From assembly GCF_002117445.1 (NCBI RefSeq), contig NZ_CP019937.1, positions 559,501 to 623,500 on the forward strand: a stretch of DNA of 64,000 bases. The letters run 5' to 3'. The notes under the pieces were generated by a model, which did no database searches, had not been told where the DNA came from, and saw nothing but the letters and a program-made list of their open reading frames with translations. The position numbers were made by a program, and so were the translations under genes. Positions within the stretch are counted from its first letter, which is position 1; each line of letters begins with the position of its first letter. The DNA is from Ketogulonicigenium robustum. Lineage in GTDB: Bacteria; Pseudomonadota; Alphaproteobacteria; Rhodobacterales; Rhodobacteraceae. Shown here in pieces: positions 1 to 8,540 of the stretch.

Positions 1-153
1 CATCGTGCCGGGGTCGACGTTCAGATAGGGGTCAAGCTTGCGCAGGCGCACCGAAAAGCCGCGGGCCTGCAGCAGTGCACCCAGCGCCGCCGAGGCAAGC
101 CCCTTGCCCAGCGAGGAGACCACACCGCCCGTAATGAAAATATAGCGCGCCAT
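1..153 (-). CDS. pyrG: CTP synthase, N-terminal part (cut by window edge)
   Basis: Only the first 51 codons are in the window; the gene continues past position 1. The product makes CTP from UTP, glutamine and ATP in the cytoplasm. The visible start [18 protein letters not shown] is the hallmark N-terminus of the CTP synthase amidoligase domain with its P-loop-like [10 protein letters not shown], followed by [15 protein letters not shown]. The ATG at 153 is unambiguous because homologues begin at exactly this residue. It lies downstream of secG on the same strand, a pairing that is common in this bacterial group. Confidence 0.96.
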   Translation of the reverse strand, partial: MARYIFITGGVVSSLGKGLASAALGALLQARGFSVRLRKLDPYLNVDPGTM

Positions 154-289
154 CTGTGGAAGCCCCCGTGTTTGCCAGATCATAGTGCATAGAATCATTC
201 GGCCAGCGCACCGAAATGCGCTTACCACGGGATTTAACTATAGCCGAAATTGGCCGGCTTTTGCAACCCGCTGACCGCAAAATAATGTA

Positions 290-310
290 GGAAGCGGCAA
301 GACCGCTTCC
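290..310 (-). terminator. Hairpin after secG
   Basis: A perfect 8-bp inverted repeat (arms 290-297 and 303-310, 5-nt loop) lies 26 bp past the secG stop. On the minus strand a T/A-rich stretch follows, so this may be an intrinsic terminator or attenuator between secG and pyrG. The T tract is interrupted, so termination may be partial. Confidence 0.5.
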
Positions 311-335
311 ATAAGTTGTGGATGGATGTGACGGC

Positions 336-704
336 TTAGTTGCCGCTGGGCAGCAGCGAATCTGCCTCGGGCGAAGTTGCCGAGGGGGGCAGAAGGCTGG
401 GCGCGCCCGTCGACTGCGATGCGCCGGGCGGCAGCAGCGAGTCGAGGTTGTCCATCAGCGAGCTGCCCGAGTTGCCCGAAGCGGCCAGAACGGTCAAAAC
501 CAGCGAGGTAACGATGAAGCCGCCTGCCAGCCACCATGTAGCCTTTGCCAGTGCGGTTGCAGCCGAACGACCGGTGGTCGGCATGGCGTTACCGCCGCCG
601 CTGCTACCCAGGCCGATGCCGCCGCCTTCGGAACGCTGCAGCAGAACCACGCCGATCAGTGCCAAAGCCAAGATCAGGTGAACGATGGTAACGACTGTTT
701 CCAT
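336..704 (-). CDS. secG: Preprotein translocase subunit SecG
   Basis: 122 residues. SecG is the small accessory subunit of the SecYEG channel in the inner membrane and aids SecA-driven export. The sequence shows a first membrane segment at about residues 4-20 (VTIVHLILALALIGVVLL), the diagnostic cytoplasmic loop LLQRSEGGGIGLGSSGG, and a second membrane segment at about 55-73. The last ~45 residues are a Ser/Pro/Leu-rich tail with repeated SLLPP-type units, as often seen in alphaproteobacterial SecG. It is divergent from purA, with about 210 bp of shared upstream DNA, and precedes pyrG. Confidence 0.93.
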   Translation of the reverse strand: METVVTIVHLILALALIGVVLLQRSEGGGIGLGSSGGGNAMPTTGRSAATALAKATWWLAGGFIVTSLVLTVLAASGNSGSSLMDNLDSLLPPGASQSTGAPSLLPPSATSPEADSLLPSGN

Positions 705-915
705 TGGATGGTGGTCCTACTTCTGCGATGCGGGCCTGTCTAATGGCAACCGCTCCGCGCTGCAACCCCCGTCGGGCGCTAGAACCGGCATTGATGGCTG
801 TGGTTCGTGCCTTTACCTTAGGCCAATTCGCCCCGAAAGGTAAAAAGAGGTTTCCCCTTGGCCGGTCAATGGCTATAGGGTGCGCGGTATTTTTGCCGGA
901 CGAGGAGTTCAGGGC

Positions 916-2208
916 ATGGCAAACGTGGTCGTCGTCGGCGCCCAATGGGGCGATGAAGGCAAGGGAAAGATCGTTGACTGGCTGTCAGAGCGGGCAGATG
1001 TCATCGCGCGCTTTCAGGGCGGGCACAATGCTGGCCATACGCTGGTTATCGGTGGGCAGGTCTACAAGCTAAGCTTGCTGCCCTCGGGCATCGTGCGCGG
1101 CGGCAAGCTGAGCGTGATCGGCAACGGCGTGGTTCTGGACCCGTGGCACCTGCAAAACGAAATTGCAAAGCTGCAGGGCCAGGGCGTCGAGATCACGCCC
1201 GAGAACTTGATGATCGCCGAGAACACATCGCTGATTCTGCCGCTGCATGGCGAGCTGGACCGTGCCCGCGAAGGTGCTGTCGGTGTCGCCAAGATCGGCA
1301 CCACCGGTCGCGGCATCGGGCCTGCATATGAAGATAAAGTCGGCCGCCGCGCGATCCGCGTTGCCGATCTGGCCGACAAGGCCACGCTGGAAACCCGTAT
1401 CGACCGCCTGCTGGCCCACCATGATGCGCTGCGCAAAGGGTTGGGGCTGGAGCCTGTCGACCGTGTCGCGCTGCTGGCGCAACTGCTCGAAATCGCGCCG
1501 ACCGTTCTGCCTTTTGCCGCCCCCGTGTGGAAAGTGCTGAACGACGCCCGCCGCAGCGGCAAGCGTATCTTGTTCGAAGGCGCCCAAGGCGCGCTGCTGG
1601 ACGTCGATTTCGGCACCTACCCGTTTGTGACCTCGTCGAACACTTTGGCGGGTCAGGCGGCGACGGGCGTCGGCCTTGGCCCGACCGCGATCGATTTCGT
1701 GCTGGGCATCGTCAAAGCCTACACCACCCGCGTCGGCGAAGGCCCGTTCCCGGCCGAGCTGGAGGACGAAGACGGCCAGCGTTTGGGCGAGCGGGGCCAT
1801 GAATTCGGCACCGTCACCGGCCGCAAGCGCCGTTGCGGTTGGTTCGATGCGGTGCTGGTGCGCCAAACCTGCGCGACCTCGGGCGTGTCGGGTATCTCGC
1901 TGACCAAGCTGGACGTGCTGGACGGTTTCAAGACGCTGAAGATTTGCGTTGGTTATGAACTGGACGGCGAAGTGATCGACTATCTGCCGACCGCTGCCGA
2001 CCAACAGGCCCGCTGCAAACCCGTCTACGAGGAAATGGACGGCTGGTCGGAAACCACGGCCGGCGCGCGCAGCTGGGCTGAACTGCCGGCCCAAGCCATC
2101 AAATACGTGCGCCGTATCGAAGAACTGATCCAGTGCCCCGTCGCACTGCTGTCGACCTCGCCCGAGCGGGACGACACCATTCTGGTCACCGATCCCTTCG
2201 CGGATTGA
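916..2208 (+). CDS. purA: Adenylosuccinate synthetase
   Basis: 430 residues, the normal family length. It catalyses the GTP-dependent first committed step from IMP to AMP. Visible motifs are the P-loop [14 protein letters not shown] near the N-terminus, [29 protein letters not shown], and the C-terminal base-recognition segment [11 protein letters not shown] chose the ATG at 916 ([15 protein letters not shown]) because homologues start there; the in-frame extension back to 880 has no family similarity. It is transcribed alone, with a hairpin just after the stop. Confidence 0.97.
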   Translation: MANVVVVGAQWGDEGKGKIVDWLSERADVIARFQGGHNAGHTLVIGGQVYKLSLLPSGIVRGGKLSVIGNGVVLDPWHLQNEIAKLQGQGVEITPENLMIAENTSLILPLHGELDRAREGAVGVAKIGTTGRGIGPAYEDKVGRRAIRVADLADKATLETRIDRLLAHHDALRKGLGLEPVDRVALLAQLLEIAPTVLPFAAPVWKVLNDARRSGKRILFEGAQGALLDVDFGTYPFVTSSNTLAGQAATGVGLGPTAIDFVLGIVKAYTTRVGEGPFPAELEDEDGQRLGERGHEFGTVTGRKRRCGWFDAVLVRQTCATSGVSGISLTKLDVLDGFKTLKICVGYELDGEVIDYLPTAADQQARCKPVYEEMDGWSETTAGARSWAELPAQAIKYVRRIEELIQCPVALLSTSPERDDTILVTDPFAD

Positions 2209-2217
2209 TCGACCCTT

Positions 2218-2243
2218 ACAAGGCCGGGGTTACTCGGCCTTGT
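2218..2243. terminator. Convergent hairpin after purA
   Basis: A perfect 9-bp stem (arms 2218-2226 and 2235-2243, 8-nt loop) starts 10 bp after the purA stop. The stop codon of the opposing 67-codon gene (2230-2232) sits in the loop, so one hairpin could serve both convergent transcripts. No T run follows. Confidence 0.5.
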
Positions 2244-2433
2244 CCGCCTGCGCAGTTGCGTCGACGCGCTGTTCGGGGGACAGGCGCAGCGGCATCAATG
2301 GCCCGTCATCGGGGCGGGTGCCCGCCTTCAACGACGTGATGACCGCCGCGACGATGGTTTCGGGGGCGTCGTAGCCCTCGACAGATACGGTCAGATCCCC
2401 ATAAGCGATAGTCACGATCTGGCGTGTGGTCAT
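2230..2433 (-). CDS. Hypothetical 67-residue protein
   Basis: I do not recognise this small protein. It is acidic, has no signal peptide or membrane segment, and has a compact beta-alpha-like start (VTIAYGDLTVSVEGYDAPE) followed by a helix-like stretch and a charged tail. The start ATG at 2433 follows a purine-rich GAGG-type ribosome site. It converges on purA and is divergent from thiN with about 150 bp between. The regular codon use and placement suggest a real gene, but it could be a chance frame. Confidence 0.55.
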   Translation of the reverse strand: MTTRQIVTIAYGDLTVSVEGYDAPETIVAAVITSLKAGTRPDDGPLMPLRLSPEQRVDATAQADKAE

Positions 2434-2585
2434 ACTGTCCTCTGTTCCTCGCGCGCCTGCGCCGCCTTATCATTGAAGGTGCCGGGTGATCCAAGGCGGT
2501 TTGCAGATTTCCTTTCGCGGCGCGGGTTGTCACAATCCGGCCAATCGCAGGGTTCGGCAATACGTTAGCTTAGAAGGGGCGCAGA

Positions 2586-3236
2586 CTGAAACCTATTCCT
2601 TTCGACAATCCGCTACTGTTGGTCGGCCCCGTGCCGTGCGCGGCCAGCGTGGTGCAGGCCGCGCGCGATTTTACGGCTGCGCTTGTCGCGGTTGATGGCG
2701 GTGCCGATGCCTGTTTGCGAATGGGTCTGACCCCCGACGCGGTCGTGGGCGACCTTGATTCGCTGAGTGATAACGCTGCGGCGCGTTTTACGGGCCGCCT
2801 GCACCGGATCGAGGAACAGATCACCACCGATTTCGAGAAAGCCCTGCGCTGGACCGAGGCCCCCTTGCGGCTGGCGGTCGGTTTTTGGGGCGGGCGCGCC
2901 GATCACACGCTGGCGGTGCTCGGGGCACTGGGCGGAAATCCTGCGCAGCGCTGCATCGTTCTGACGGATGAAAGCATCATCTTCCACTGCCCGCCGACGC
3001 TGGATTTTGATCTGCCGGCAGGCACGCCGGTTTCGCTGTTTCCGCTGGCCGTGATGGGGTGCGATAGCACGGGGCTGGTGTGGCCCACGGCGGGGCTGGT
3101 ATTCGATTCGCTGGGTCGCACGGGGGTGTCGAACAGCGCGGCGGGGGGGCGCATTACGCTGCGCCCCGCGCGGGCCGGGATGTTGGTCATCCTGCCGCTG
3201 TCTTGCTTGCCCGCCGCTGTCCGCGCGCTTCGCTAA
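2586..3236 (+). CDS. thiN: Thiamine pyrophosphokinase, probable CTG start
   Basis: 216 residues if read from a CTG at 2586. The enzyme transfers pyrophosphate from ATP to thiamine to make TPP. Motifs seen are AVDGGADACLRMGLTPDAVVGDLDS, QITTDFEKAL and FWGGRADHTLA, all typical of the catalytic domain, then a C-terminal thiamin-binding beta domain. No ATG or GTG lies between the in-frame stop at 2571 and this N-terminus. CTG at 2586 gives MKPIPFDNPLLLVGPV, matching how homologues begin, and AAGGGG lies 6 bp upstream. The alternative is TTG at 2619, which would cut into the first strand. Its end overlaps purD by 4 bp, tail to tail. Confidence 0.85.
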   Translation: MKPIPFDNPLLLVGPVPCAASVVQAARDFTAALVAVDGGADACLRMGLTPDAVVGDLDSLSDNAAARFTGRLHRIEEQITTDFEKALRWTEAPLRLAVGFWGGRADHTLAVLGALGGNPAQRCIVLTDESIIFHCPPTLDFDLPAGTPVSLFPLAVMGCDSTGLVWPTAGLVFDSLGRTGVSNSAAGGRITLRPARAGMLVILPLSCLPAAVRALR

Positions 3237-4486
3237 AGCGCGCGCCAGCCGATGTCGCGGCGGCAGAATCCCTCGGGCCAATCGATAGCGTCGATCATGT
3301 GATAAGCCGCGATTTGCGCAACTTTCAGGCTGCTGCCGCGCGCGGTTGCGGCCAAAACACGGCCCCCGTTGGCCAGAATACCGCCATCGGCCCCCAGCGT
3401 GGTGCCCGCATGAAAGACCTTGTGGTCGGGGTCGTCGGGCAGGGTCGCAAGCCCGCGAATCGCGGTGCCTTTCACATAATCCCCGGGGTAGCCCTGCGCG
3501 GCCATGACAACGCTGATCGCGTGGTCGTCCGCCCAACTTAGCTGCACGTTCTGCAACTGCCCTGTGGCGCAGGCCAGCAAGGCATCCAGAATCTGCGGCC
3601 CAAGGCGCATCATCAGCGCCTGACATTCGGGGTCGCCGAAGCGGACGTTGTATTCCACCAAACGGGCGCGCCCGTCTTTGATCATCAGCCCCGCAAAAAG
3701 CACCCCTTGAAAGGGGGCGCCGCGACGCGCCATTTCCGCCATCGTCGGGCGGATGATCTCGTCCATCACCTGTCGTTCGATTGCGGGGGTGAAGACGGGG
3801 GCGGGCGAATAGGCGCCCATACCGCCGGTGTTCGGGCCTTTGTCGCCGTCAAACACCCGCTTGTGGTCTTGGGCCGAACCTACGGGCAGGGCAGTGTGGC
3901 CATCGAACAGAACGAAGAAGCTGGCTTCTTCGCCGTCCATGAATTCTTCGATGACGACCTCGGCCCCGTTTTCCGCGAACAGGGATTCGATGGCCTCATG
4001 CGCCTCGGTCGCCGTCATAGCGACGGTAACGCCCTTGCCTGCGGCCAAACCGTCGGCCTTGATGACAATCGGCGCGCCCTCGCGGTCGACATGGGCATGC
4101 GCCTCGGCGGCGGTATCAAACCGCGCCCATGCGGCGGTCGGGGCGCCTGCGGCGTCGCAGACTTCCTTGGTGAACCCCTTGGAGGCCTCGAGCATCGCCG
4201 CAGCTTGGCTGGGGCCGAAGGTCAAAATGCCCGCAGCGCGCAGCGCATCGGACACGCCGGCGGCCAGCGGGGCCTCGGGGCCGATGATGACGAAGTCGAC
4301 CGCGTTAGCCTGCGCCAGCGCCACAACGGCGGTGGGGTTCAGCGGATCGACGGGCTGGCATTCGGTGTCTTGCGCGATGCCTGCGTTGCCGGGGGCGACG
4401 ATCAGCCCGCTGCATGCCGCGTTTTGTTTGACCGCCCAAGCCAGCGCATGTTCGCGCCCGCCCGACCCGAGGATAAGAATCTTCAC
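3233..4486 (-). CDS. purD: Phosphoribosylamine-glycine ligase (GAR synthetase)
   Basis: 417 residues. It is an ATP-grasp enzyme of de novo purine synthesis that joins glycine to phosphoribosylamine. It begins MKILILGSGGREHALAWAV, with the GART N-domain glycine motif, and contains the ATP-grasp signatures PIVIKADGLAAGKGV and EEFMDGEEASFF, and VEYNVRFGDPECQALMMRL. The start is a GTG at 4486 preceded by AGGGGG at a good distance; the upstream in-frame extension is not family-like. It is divergent from xseA (76 bp apart) and convergent with thiN, sharing CTAA at the stops. Confidence 0.96.
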   Translation of the reverse strand: MKILILGSGGREHALAWAVKQNAACSGLIVAPGNAGIAQDTECQPVDPLNPTAVVALAQANAVDFVIIGPEAPLAAGVSDALRAAGILTFGPSQAAAMLEASKGFTKEVCDAAGAPTAAWARFDTAAEAHAHVDREGAPIVIKADGLAAGKGVTVAMTATEAHEAIESLFAENGAEVVIEEFMDGEEASFFVLFDGHTALPVGSAQDHKRVFDGDKGPNTGGMGAYSPAPVFTPAIERQVMDEIIRPTMAEMARRGAPFQGVLFAGLMIKDGRARLVEYNVRFGDPECQALMMRLGPQILDALLACATGQLQNVQLSWADDHAISVVMAAQGYPGDYVKGTAIRGLATLPDDPDHKVFHAGTTLGADGGILANGGRVLAATARGSSLKVAQIAAYHMIDAIDWPEGFCRRDIGWRAL

Positions 4487-4562
4487 GTCAGCCCCCTTTG
4501 CCTGCCTGCCTTGGGGTCTTAAAGTCGCCCCGACACCGAGGCAAGACGACAAAGGACGCGCG

Positions 4563-5906
4563 ATGGATCTGTTCGAGGATGACACACCCCAAGGAAACGC
4601 GCCTGAATTCAGCGTCTCGGAGCTGTCGGGCGCGGTAAAGCGCATGGTCGAGGGCGAATTTTCGCACGTGCGGGTGCGGGGCGAGTTGGGGCGAATCTCG
4701 CGCCCTGCGTCGGGCCACATCTATCTGGACCTGAAGGACGACAAGTCGGTTCTGGCCGCCGTTGTCTGGAAAGGACAGGCCTCGCGCCTGTCGGCCCGCC
4801 CCGAGGAGGGGTTGGAAGTCATCGCCACCGGCCGCCTGACAACTTTCCCCGGGCAGTCGAAATACCAGATGATCATCGAAGACATCGCCCCCGCCGGTGC
4901 CGGTGCCCTGATGGCCCGGCTAGAGAAGCTGAAGGCGCAGCTGGGCGAGGAAGGCCTGTTCGACCCCGCCCGCAAAAAACCGATTCCCTTCCTGCCCGAG
5001 GTGATCGGCGTGGTCACATCGCCATCGGGGGCGGTGATCCGCGATATTTTGCACCGCTTGCGCGACCGTTTTCCGCGCAAGGTCATCGTCTGGCCAGTCG
5101 CAGTGCAGGGCCAAGCTGCCGCAGGCGAGGTGGCGCGGGCGATTGCGGGTTTCAACACATGGACACCGGGCGGCGCGATGCCCCGCCCCGATTTGCTGAT
5201 CGTCGCACGTGGTGGCGGTTCGGTCGAAGATCTGTGGGCGTTCAACGAAGAGGTTGTCGTCCGCGCGGCGGCGGCCTCGCAGATCCCGCTGATTTCCGCT
5301 GTGGGGCATGAAACCGACACGACGCTGATCGATTACGCCGCCGACCGCCGCGCGCCGACCCCGACCGCCGCTGCCGAAATGGCTGTGCCGGTGCGAATGG
5401 ATTTGTTGAGCCAGTTGCAAAGCCTTGAGGCGCGGCAAGCCCGCGCGATCACGCTGGCGATGACGCGGCGCGGCCAGCGCCTGACCGACCTGTCGCGCGC
5501 CTTACCGCGCCCCGATGCGATTGTCGCCGCGCAGGCCCAACGCCTTGATTTTGTCTCGCAGCGACTGGATGCCGCGTTGCAGAACGGTGTCGAGGCGCGG
5601 GCCGCCAAGCTGCGCGGCATGGCGCTGACCCCCAGCGTGCTGCGCGCGCGCATCAACAGTGATTCCCGCACCATCGCGACGCTGGATACTCGCGCGACTG
5701 CGGCTGCTGCCCGCTTGCTGGCGCAAAAACAACAGGCGGTCGAAAACCTCGACCGCCTACGCGAAACTTTGGGGTATGAGGCCACGTTGAAGCGCGGCTT
5801 TGCCGTGGTGCGGGCCGACGGCCACGTCGCGACCAGCACCAAGGCATTGGAAGCGGCCAAGACGGTCGAGGTCGAACTCGCCGATGGCCGCGTCACGCTG
5901 CGCTGA
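4563..5906 (+). CDS. xseA: Exodeoxyribonuclease VII large subunit
   Basis: 447 residues. The large subunit of the ATP-independent single-strand exonuclease that works with XseB. An N-terminal OB-fold (about residues 15-110: FSVSELSGAVKRMVEGEF, SGHIYLDLKD) is followed by the catalytic domain with GVVTSPSGAVIRDILHRL and ARGGGSVEDLWAFNEE, then a long Arg/Ala-rich coiled-coil region and the C-terminal GFAVVRADG segment. ATG at 4563 follows AAAGGA. No xseB is nearby. The stop abuts the tldD stop with no base between. Confidence 0.95.
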   Translation: MDLFEDDTPQGNAPEFSVSELSGAVKRMVEGEFSHVRVRGELGRISRPASGHIYLDLKDDKSVLAAVVWKGQASRLSARPEEGLEVIATGRLTTFPGQSKYQMIIEDIAPAGAGALMARLEKLKAQLGEEGLFDPARKKPIPFLPEVIGVVTSPSGAVIRDILHRLRDRFPRKVIVWPVAVQGQAAAGEVARAIAGFNTWTPGGAMPRPDLLIVARGGGSVEDLWAFNEEVVVRAAAASQIPLISAVGHETDTTLIDYAADRRAPTPTAAAEMAVPVRMDLLSQLQSLEARQARAITLAMTRRGQRLTDLSRALPRPDAIVAAQAQRLDFVSQRLDAALQNGVEARAAKLRGMALTPSVLRARINSDSRTIATLDTRATAAAARLLAQKQQAVENLDRLRETLGYEATLKRGFAVVRADGHVATSTKALEAAKTVEVELADGRVTLR

Positions 5907-7328
5907 TTATTTGCCAGCGCCCCCCACGGTCAGCCCGCCAATCAACAGGCTGGGCTGGCCGACGCCCACAGGCACCCATTGGCCCTCTTTGCCGCAGTTG
6001 CCGATGCCGGGGTCTAGCTGCAGGTCGTTGCCGATGCCGCGAATGTGCTGCAGGGCCGTTGCACCATCGCCGATCAGCGTTGCGCCTTTCACAGGCTCGC
6101 CGATAACGCCATTGCGGACACGGTAGGCCTCGGTACACGAGAAGACGAATTTGCCGCTGGTAATGTCGACTTGCCCGCCGCCAAACCCGACGGCGTAGAT
6201 GCCGTCTTTCAGTTCAGCCACAAGCGAGGCCGGATCCGCGTTTCCGGCCAGCATATAGGTGTTGGTCATGCGGGGCATGGGCGTGTGGGCAAAGCTTTCG
6301 CGCCGCCCGTTACCGGTGGGCTTTACGCCCATCAGACGCGCGTTTTGACGATCTTGCATGTAACCGACCAGAATACCGTCTTCGATCAGCACGTTTTTCC
6401 CCGAAGGCGTGCCTTCGTCATCAAAGGTGATCGACCCGCGCCGGTCGGGAATCGTGCCGTCATCCAGCACCGTCACGCCTGGGGCAGCGATGCGCTGCCC
6501 CATCAGCCCTGCGAAGGCCGAGGCGCCCTTGCGGTTAAAGTCGCCCTCCAGCCCGTGGCCAATGGCCTCGTGCAGCAAGATGCCGGGCCAGCCCGGCCCC
6601 AGAACCACATCCATCACCCCGGCAGGGGCAGGGACGGCGTCCAGATTCACCGTCGCGATCCGCAGCGCCTCGCGGGCGGCGTTTTGCCAGTGGGCCGGCT
6701 CCATCAGCCCGTCGAGGCCAAAGCGGCCGCCTGCGCCGGTGCTGCCGGTTTCGCGCCGCCCATCCCGTTCGATGGTGATCGAGATGTTCATCCGCGAGAG
6801 GGGGCGGAAGTCGGTGTATTCGCCGCCTTCGGGGCGCAGGATGACAACCTGTTGCAGGCCCGCCGAAACGCTGGCCGAGACTTGCACGACGCGCGGGTCG
6901 AGCGCGCGGGCGAAAGCGTCGATCTGCCGCAGCATTTCCACCTTCGCGGGGAAGGTCGCCGATTCCAGCGGGTCGGCGTCGGTATAAAGCAGCCGGTTGG
7001 TGTGGGCAGGGGCCTCGGCCAAAGTGCCGCCGCCTGCGCCAACAGCCAGGCGTGCGGTCGCGACAGCGCGTTTTACCGCGGCTTCGGAAATCTCGGTCGA
7101 GTGGGAATAGCCCGTGGTCTCGCCGCGCACGGCGCGCAGACCAAAACCTTCGCCCGCGTCGTAACTTGCTGTTTTCAGGGTGCCGTCATCAATCGCCAGC
7201 GCCTCGGAATGGCGCCGTTCCAGAAACAACTCGCCATCATCGGCCCCCGCAACAGCGTCACGCAGCTGCGCTAGCGCAACATCGCGGTCGAGCGACTCAT
7301 CAAAAGGGCGGAAAGTGGTATTGTTCAT
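5907..7328 (-). CDS. tldD: Metalloprotease TldD
   Basis: 473 residues. TldD/TldE is a cytosolic zinc protease pair that processes peptides such as microcin B17 and gyrase inhibitors; TldE is not in the window. The zinc motif HEAIGHGLEGD is present, as is the family C-terminal FSCTEAYRVRNG and IRGIGNDLQLDPGIGNCGKEGQ. Two candidate ATGs lie 6 bp apart; I prefer 7328 because AAGG stands 7 bp upstream, whereas it is only 1 bp before 7334. It is transcribed away from the cytochrome oxidase cluster. Confidence 0.94.
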   Translation of the reverse strand: MNNTTFRPFDESLDRDVALAQLRDAVAGADDGELFLERRHSEALAIDDGTLKTASYDAGEGFGLRAVRGETTGYSHSTEISEAAVKRAVATARLAVGAGGGTLAEAPAHTNRLLYTDADPLESATFPAKVEMLRQIDAFARALDPRVVQVSASVSAGLQQVVILRPEGGEYTDFRPLSRMNISITIERDGRRETGSTGAGGRFGLDGLMEPAHWQNAAREALRIATVNLDAVPAPAGVMDVVLGPGWPGILLHEAIGHGLEGDFNRKGASAFAGLMGQRIAAPGVTVLDDGTIPDRRGSITFDDEGTPSGKNVLIEDGILVGYMQDRQNARLMGVKPTGNGRRESFAHTPMPRMTNTYMLAGNADPASLVAELKDGIYAVGFGGGQVDITSGKFVFSCTEAYRVRNGVIGEPVKGATLIGDGATALQHIRGIGNDLQLDPGIGNCGKEGQWVPVGVGQPSLLIGGLTVGGAGK

Positions 7329-7547
7329 CGTCATGCCTTGTTCTGATTGTCGCACCCCGATCAGATAAAGCCTGCCGCCGTAGAAAAACAGGGATGGCGG
7401 GACGAATTCGCACTTTGCGTGTCAAGGGATGCTCGCTTTCGCTTGCCCTATCGCGAGGTTTGTGTGAAAGACACAAAAAAAGGATGAGCGAAAGCTGGCC
7501 CTTTCCCGGGGCGGTGGCGCGCAATTTGCACGAGACAAGGGATAGAG
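7329..7547 (+). promoter_or_regulatory. Upstream region of the cytochrome oxidase cluster
   Basis: This 219-bp divergent gap between tldD and coxB holds the likely promoters of both. It contains a 9-bp inverted repeat with arms at 7435-7443 (GCTTTCGCT) and 7487-7495, 43 bp apart, and between them a 7-bp hairpin (7459-7465 with 7471-7477). No clear sigma-70 boxes could be fixed by eye. The repeat could be an operator or leader structure, but this is only a guess. Confidence 0.35.
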
Positions 7548-8414
7548 ATGAATATCGCAAAAACCTTTGGAAAACTGTGGTTGGGCGGCATTACCGCTGC
7601 GGCTGGTACGCTGACCGCAGCTGCGGCCTTCGCACAGAACATGTCGGACGAGGTTCTGCCCACCGACCTACCGGTGATTGGCCGTCCAATTCCCAACGGT
7701 ATCGCGCTGCAACCCGCAGCGACCGAACTGGCCCATGATATCCACTTCCTGGATAACATGCTGCTGGTTATCATTTTCGGCATCAGCATTTTCGTTCTGG
7801 CGCTGCTGGCGATCATTGTGTTCCGCTTCAATGAAAAGCGTAACCCGAAGGCTTCGCAGTTCACCCACAACACCCCGCTGGAAATCGTTTGGACCATCGT
7901 TCCGATCGTGATCCTGGTGTTCATCGGTGCGTTCTCGCTGCCGGTTCTGTTCAAGCAGCAAGAATTCCCCGAAGGTGACGTTGTCATCAACATCGAGGGT
8001 CGTAGCTGGTACTGGAACTACACCTACCCGAACGACAACATCATGCTCGACGGCTACATGCTGGACGCAAGCGATCTGGAATACTACGGCTACACCGAAG
8101 ACGACTACCTGCTGGCGACCGATACTGCCATGGTCATCCCGTCGGGCCGCAAGATCCTGCTGCAAATCACTGGCGGCGACGTCATCCACTCGTGGACGAT
8201 CCCTGCCTTTGGCGTGAAGCAAGATGCGATCCCCGGCCGTATTGGTCTGGCGTGGTTCGAGGTCGAGCCCGGCATGGAAGGCATCTACTTCGGTCAGTGT
8301 TCGGAACTGTGCGGCAAAGACCACGCCTACATGCCGATCACCGTCAAAGTTGTGACCCCGGAAGTTTACGACGAGTGGCTGCAAGAAGCTGCTGACGAAT
8401 TCCCGGCTTACTAA
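7548..8414 (+). CDS. coxB: Cytochrome c oxidase subunit II
   Basis: 288 residues. It carries the CuA centre of an aa3-type oxidase, accepting electrons from cytochrome c at the periplasmic face. A signal peptide (about 1-29, ending AAAAFA) precedes two membrane helices (about 70-92 and 113-130). The cupredoxin domain has the aromatic patch GRSWYWNYTYP and the CuA ligands: the His of DVIHSWTIP, and CSELCGKDHAYM with two Cys, His, Met and the bridging Glu. It is the first gene of the coxB-ctaB-orf-ctaG-ctaE-surf1 cluster. Subunit I is not here, which is usual for this order. Confidence 0.97.
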   Translation: MNIAKTFGKLWLGGITAAAGTLTAAAAFAQNMSDEVLPTDLPVIGRPIPNGIALQPAATELAHDIHFLDNMLLVIIFGISIFVLALLAIIVFRFNEKRNPKASQFTHNTPLEIVWTIVPIVILVFIGAFSLPVLFKQQEFPEGDVVINIEGRSWYWNYTYPNDNIMLDGYMLDASDLEYYGYTEDDYLLATDTAMVIPSGRKILLQITGGDVIHSWTIPAFGVKQDAIPGRIGLAWFEVEPGMEGIYFGQCSELCGKDHAYMPITVKVVTPEVYDEWLQEAADEFPAY

Positions 8415-8447
8415 TCCGGTAGCCCACCCGGGCCTGCCACTGTACAC

Positions 8448-8471
8448 ATCCCGGCCAGCGATGGCCGGGAT
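8448..8471 (+). terminator. Hairpin between coxB and ctaB
   Basis: A perfect 10-bp stem (8448-8457 and 8462-8471) with a GCGA tetraloop lies in the 126-bp gap after coxB, followed by AATTTAC. It is strong enough to act as a partial terminator or to protect the coxB mRNA 3' end, which would set structural subunit levels above those of the assembly factors. Confidence 0.55.
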
Positions 8472-8540
8472 AATTTACAAATCCGGACCCGTTCTGGATT
8501 TTAGCGGATGTGGCGATCTGCTAAAGCAAGAGGAAGCGCC

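Noticed and set aside
3828-4562. 245-codon N-terminal extension of xseA
   Set aside because: It runs through the antisense of purD; the family start is at 4563 with a ribosome site.
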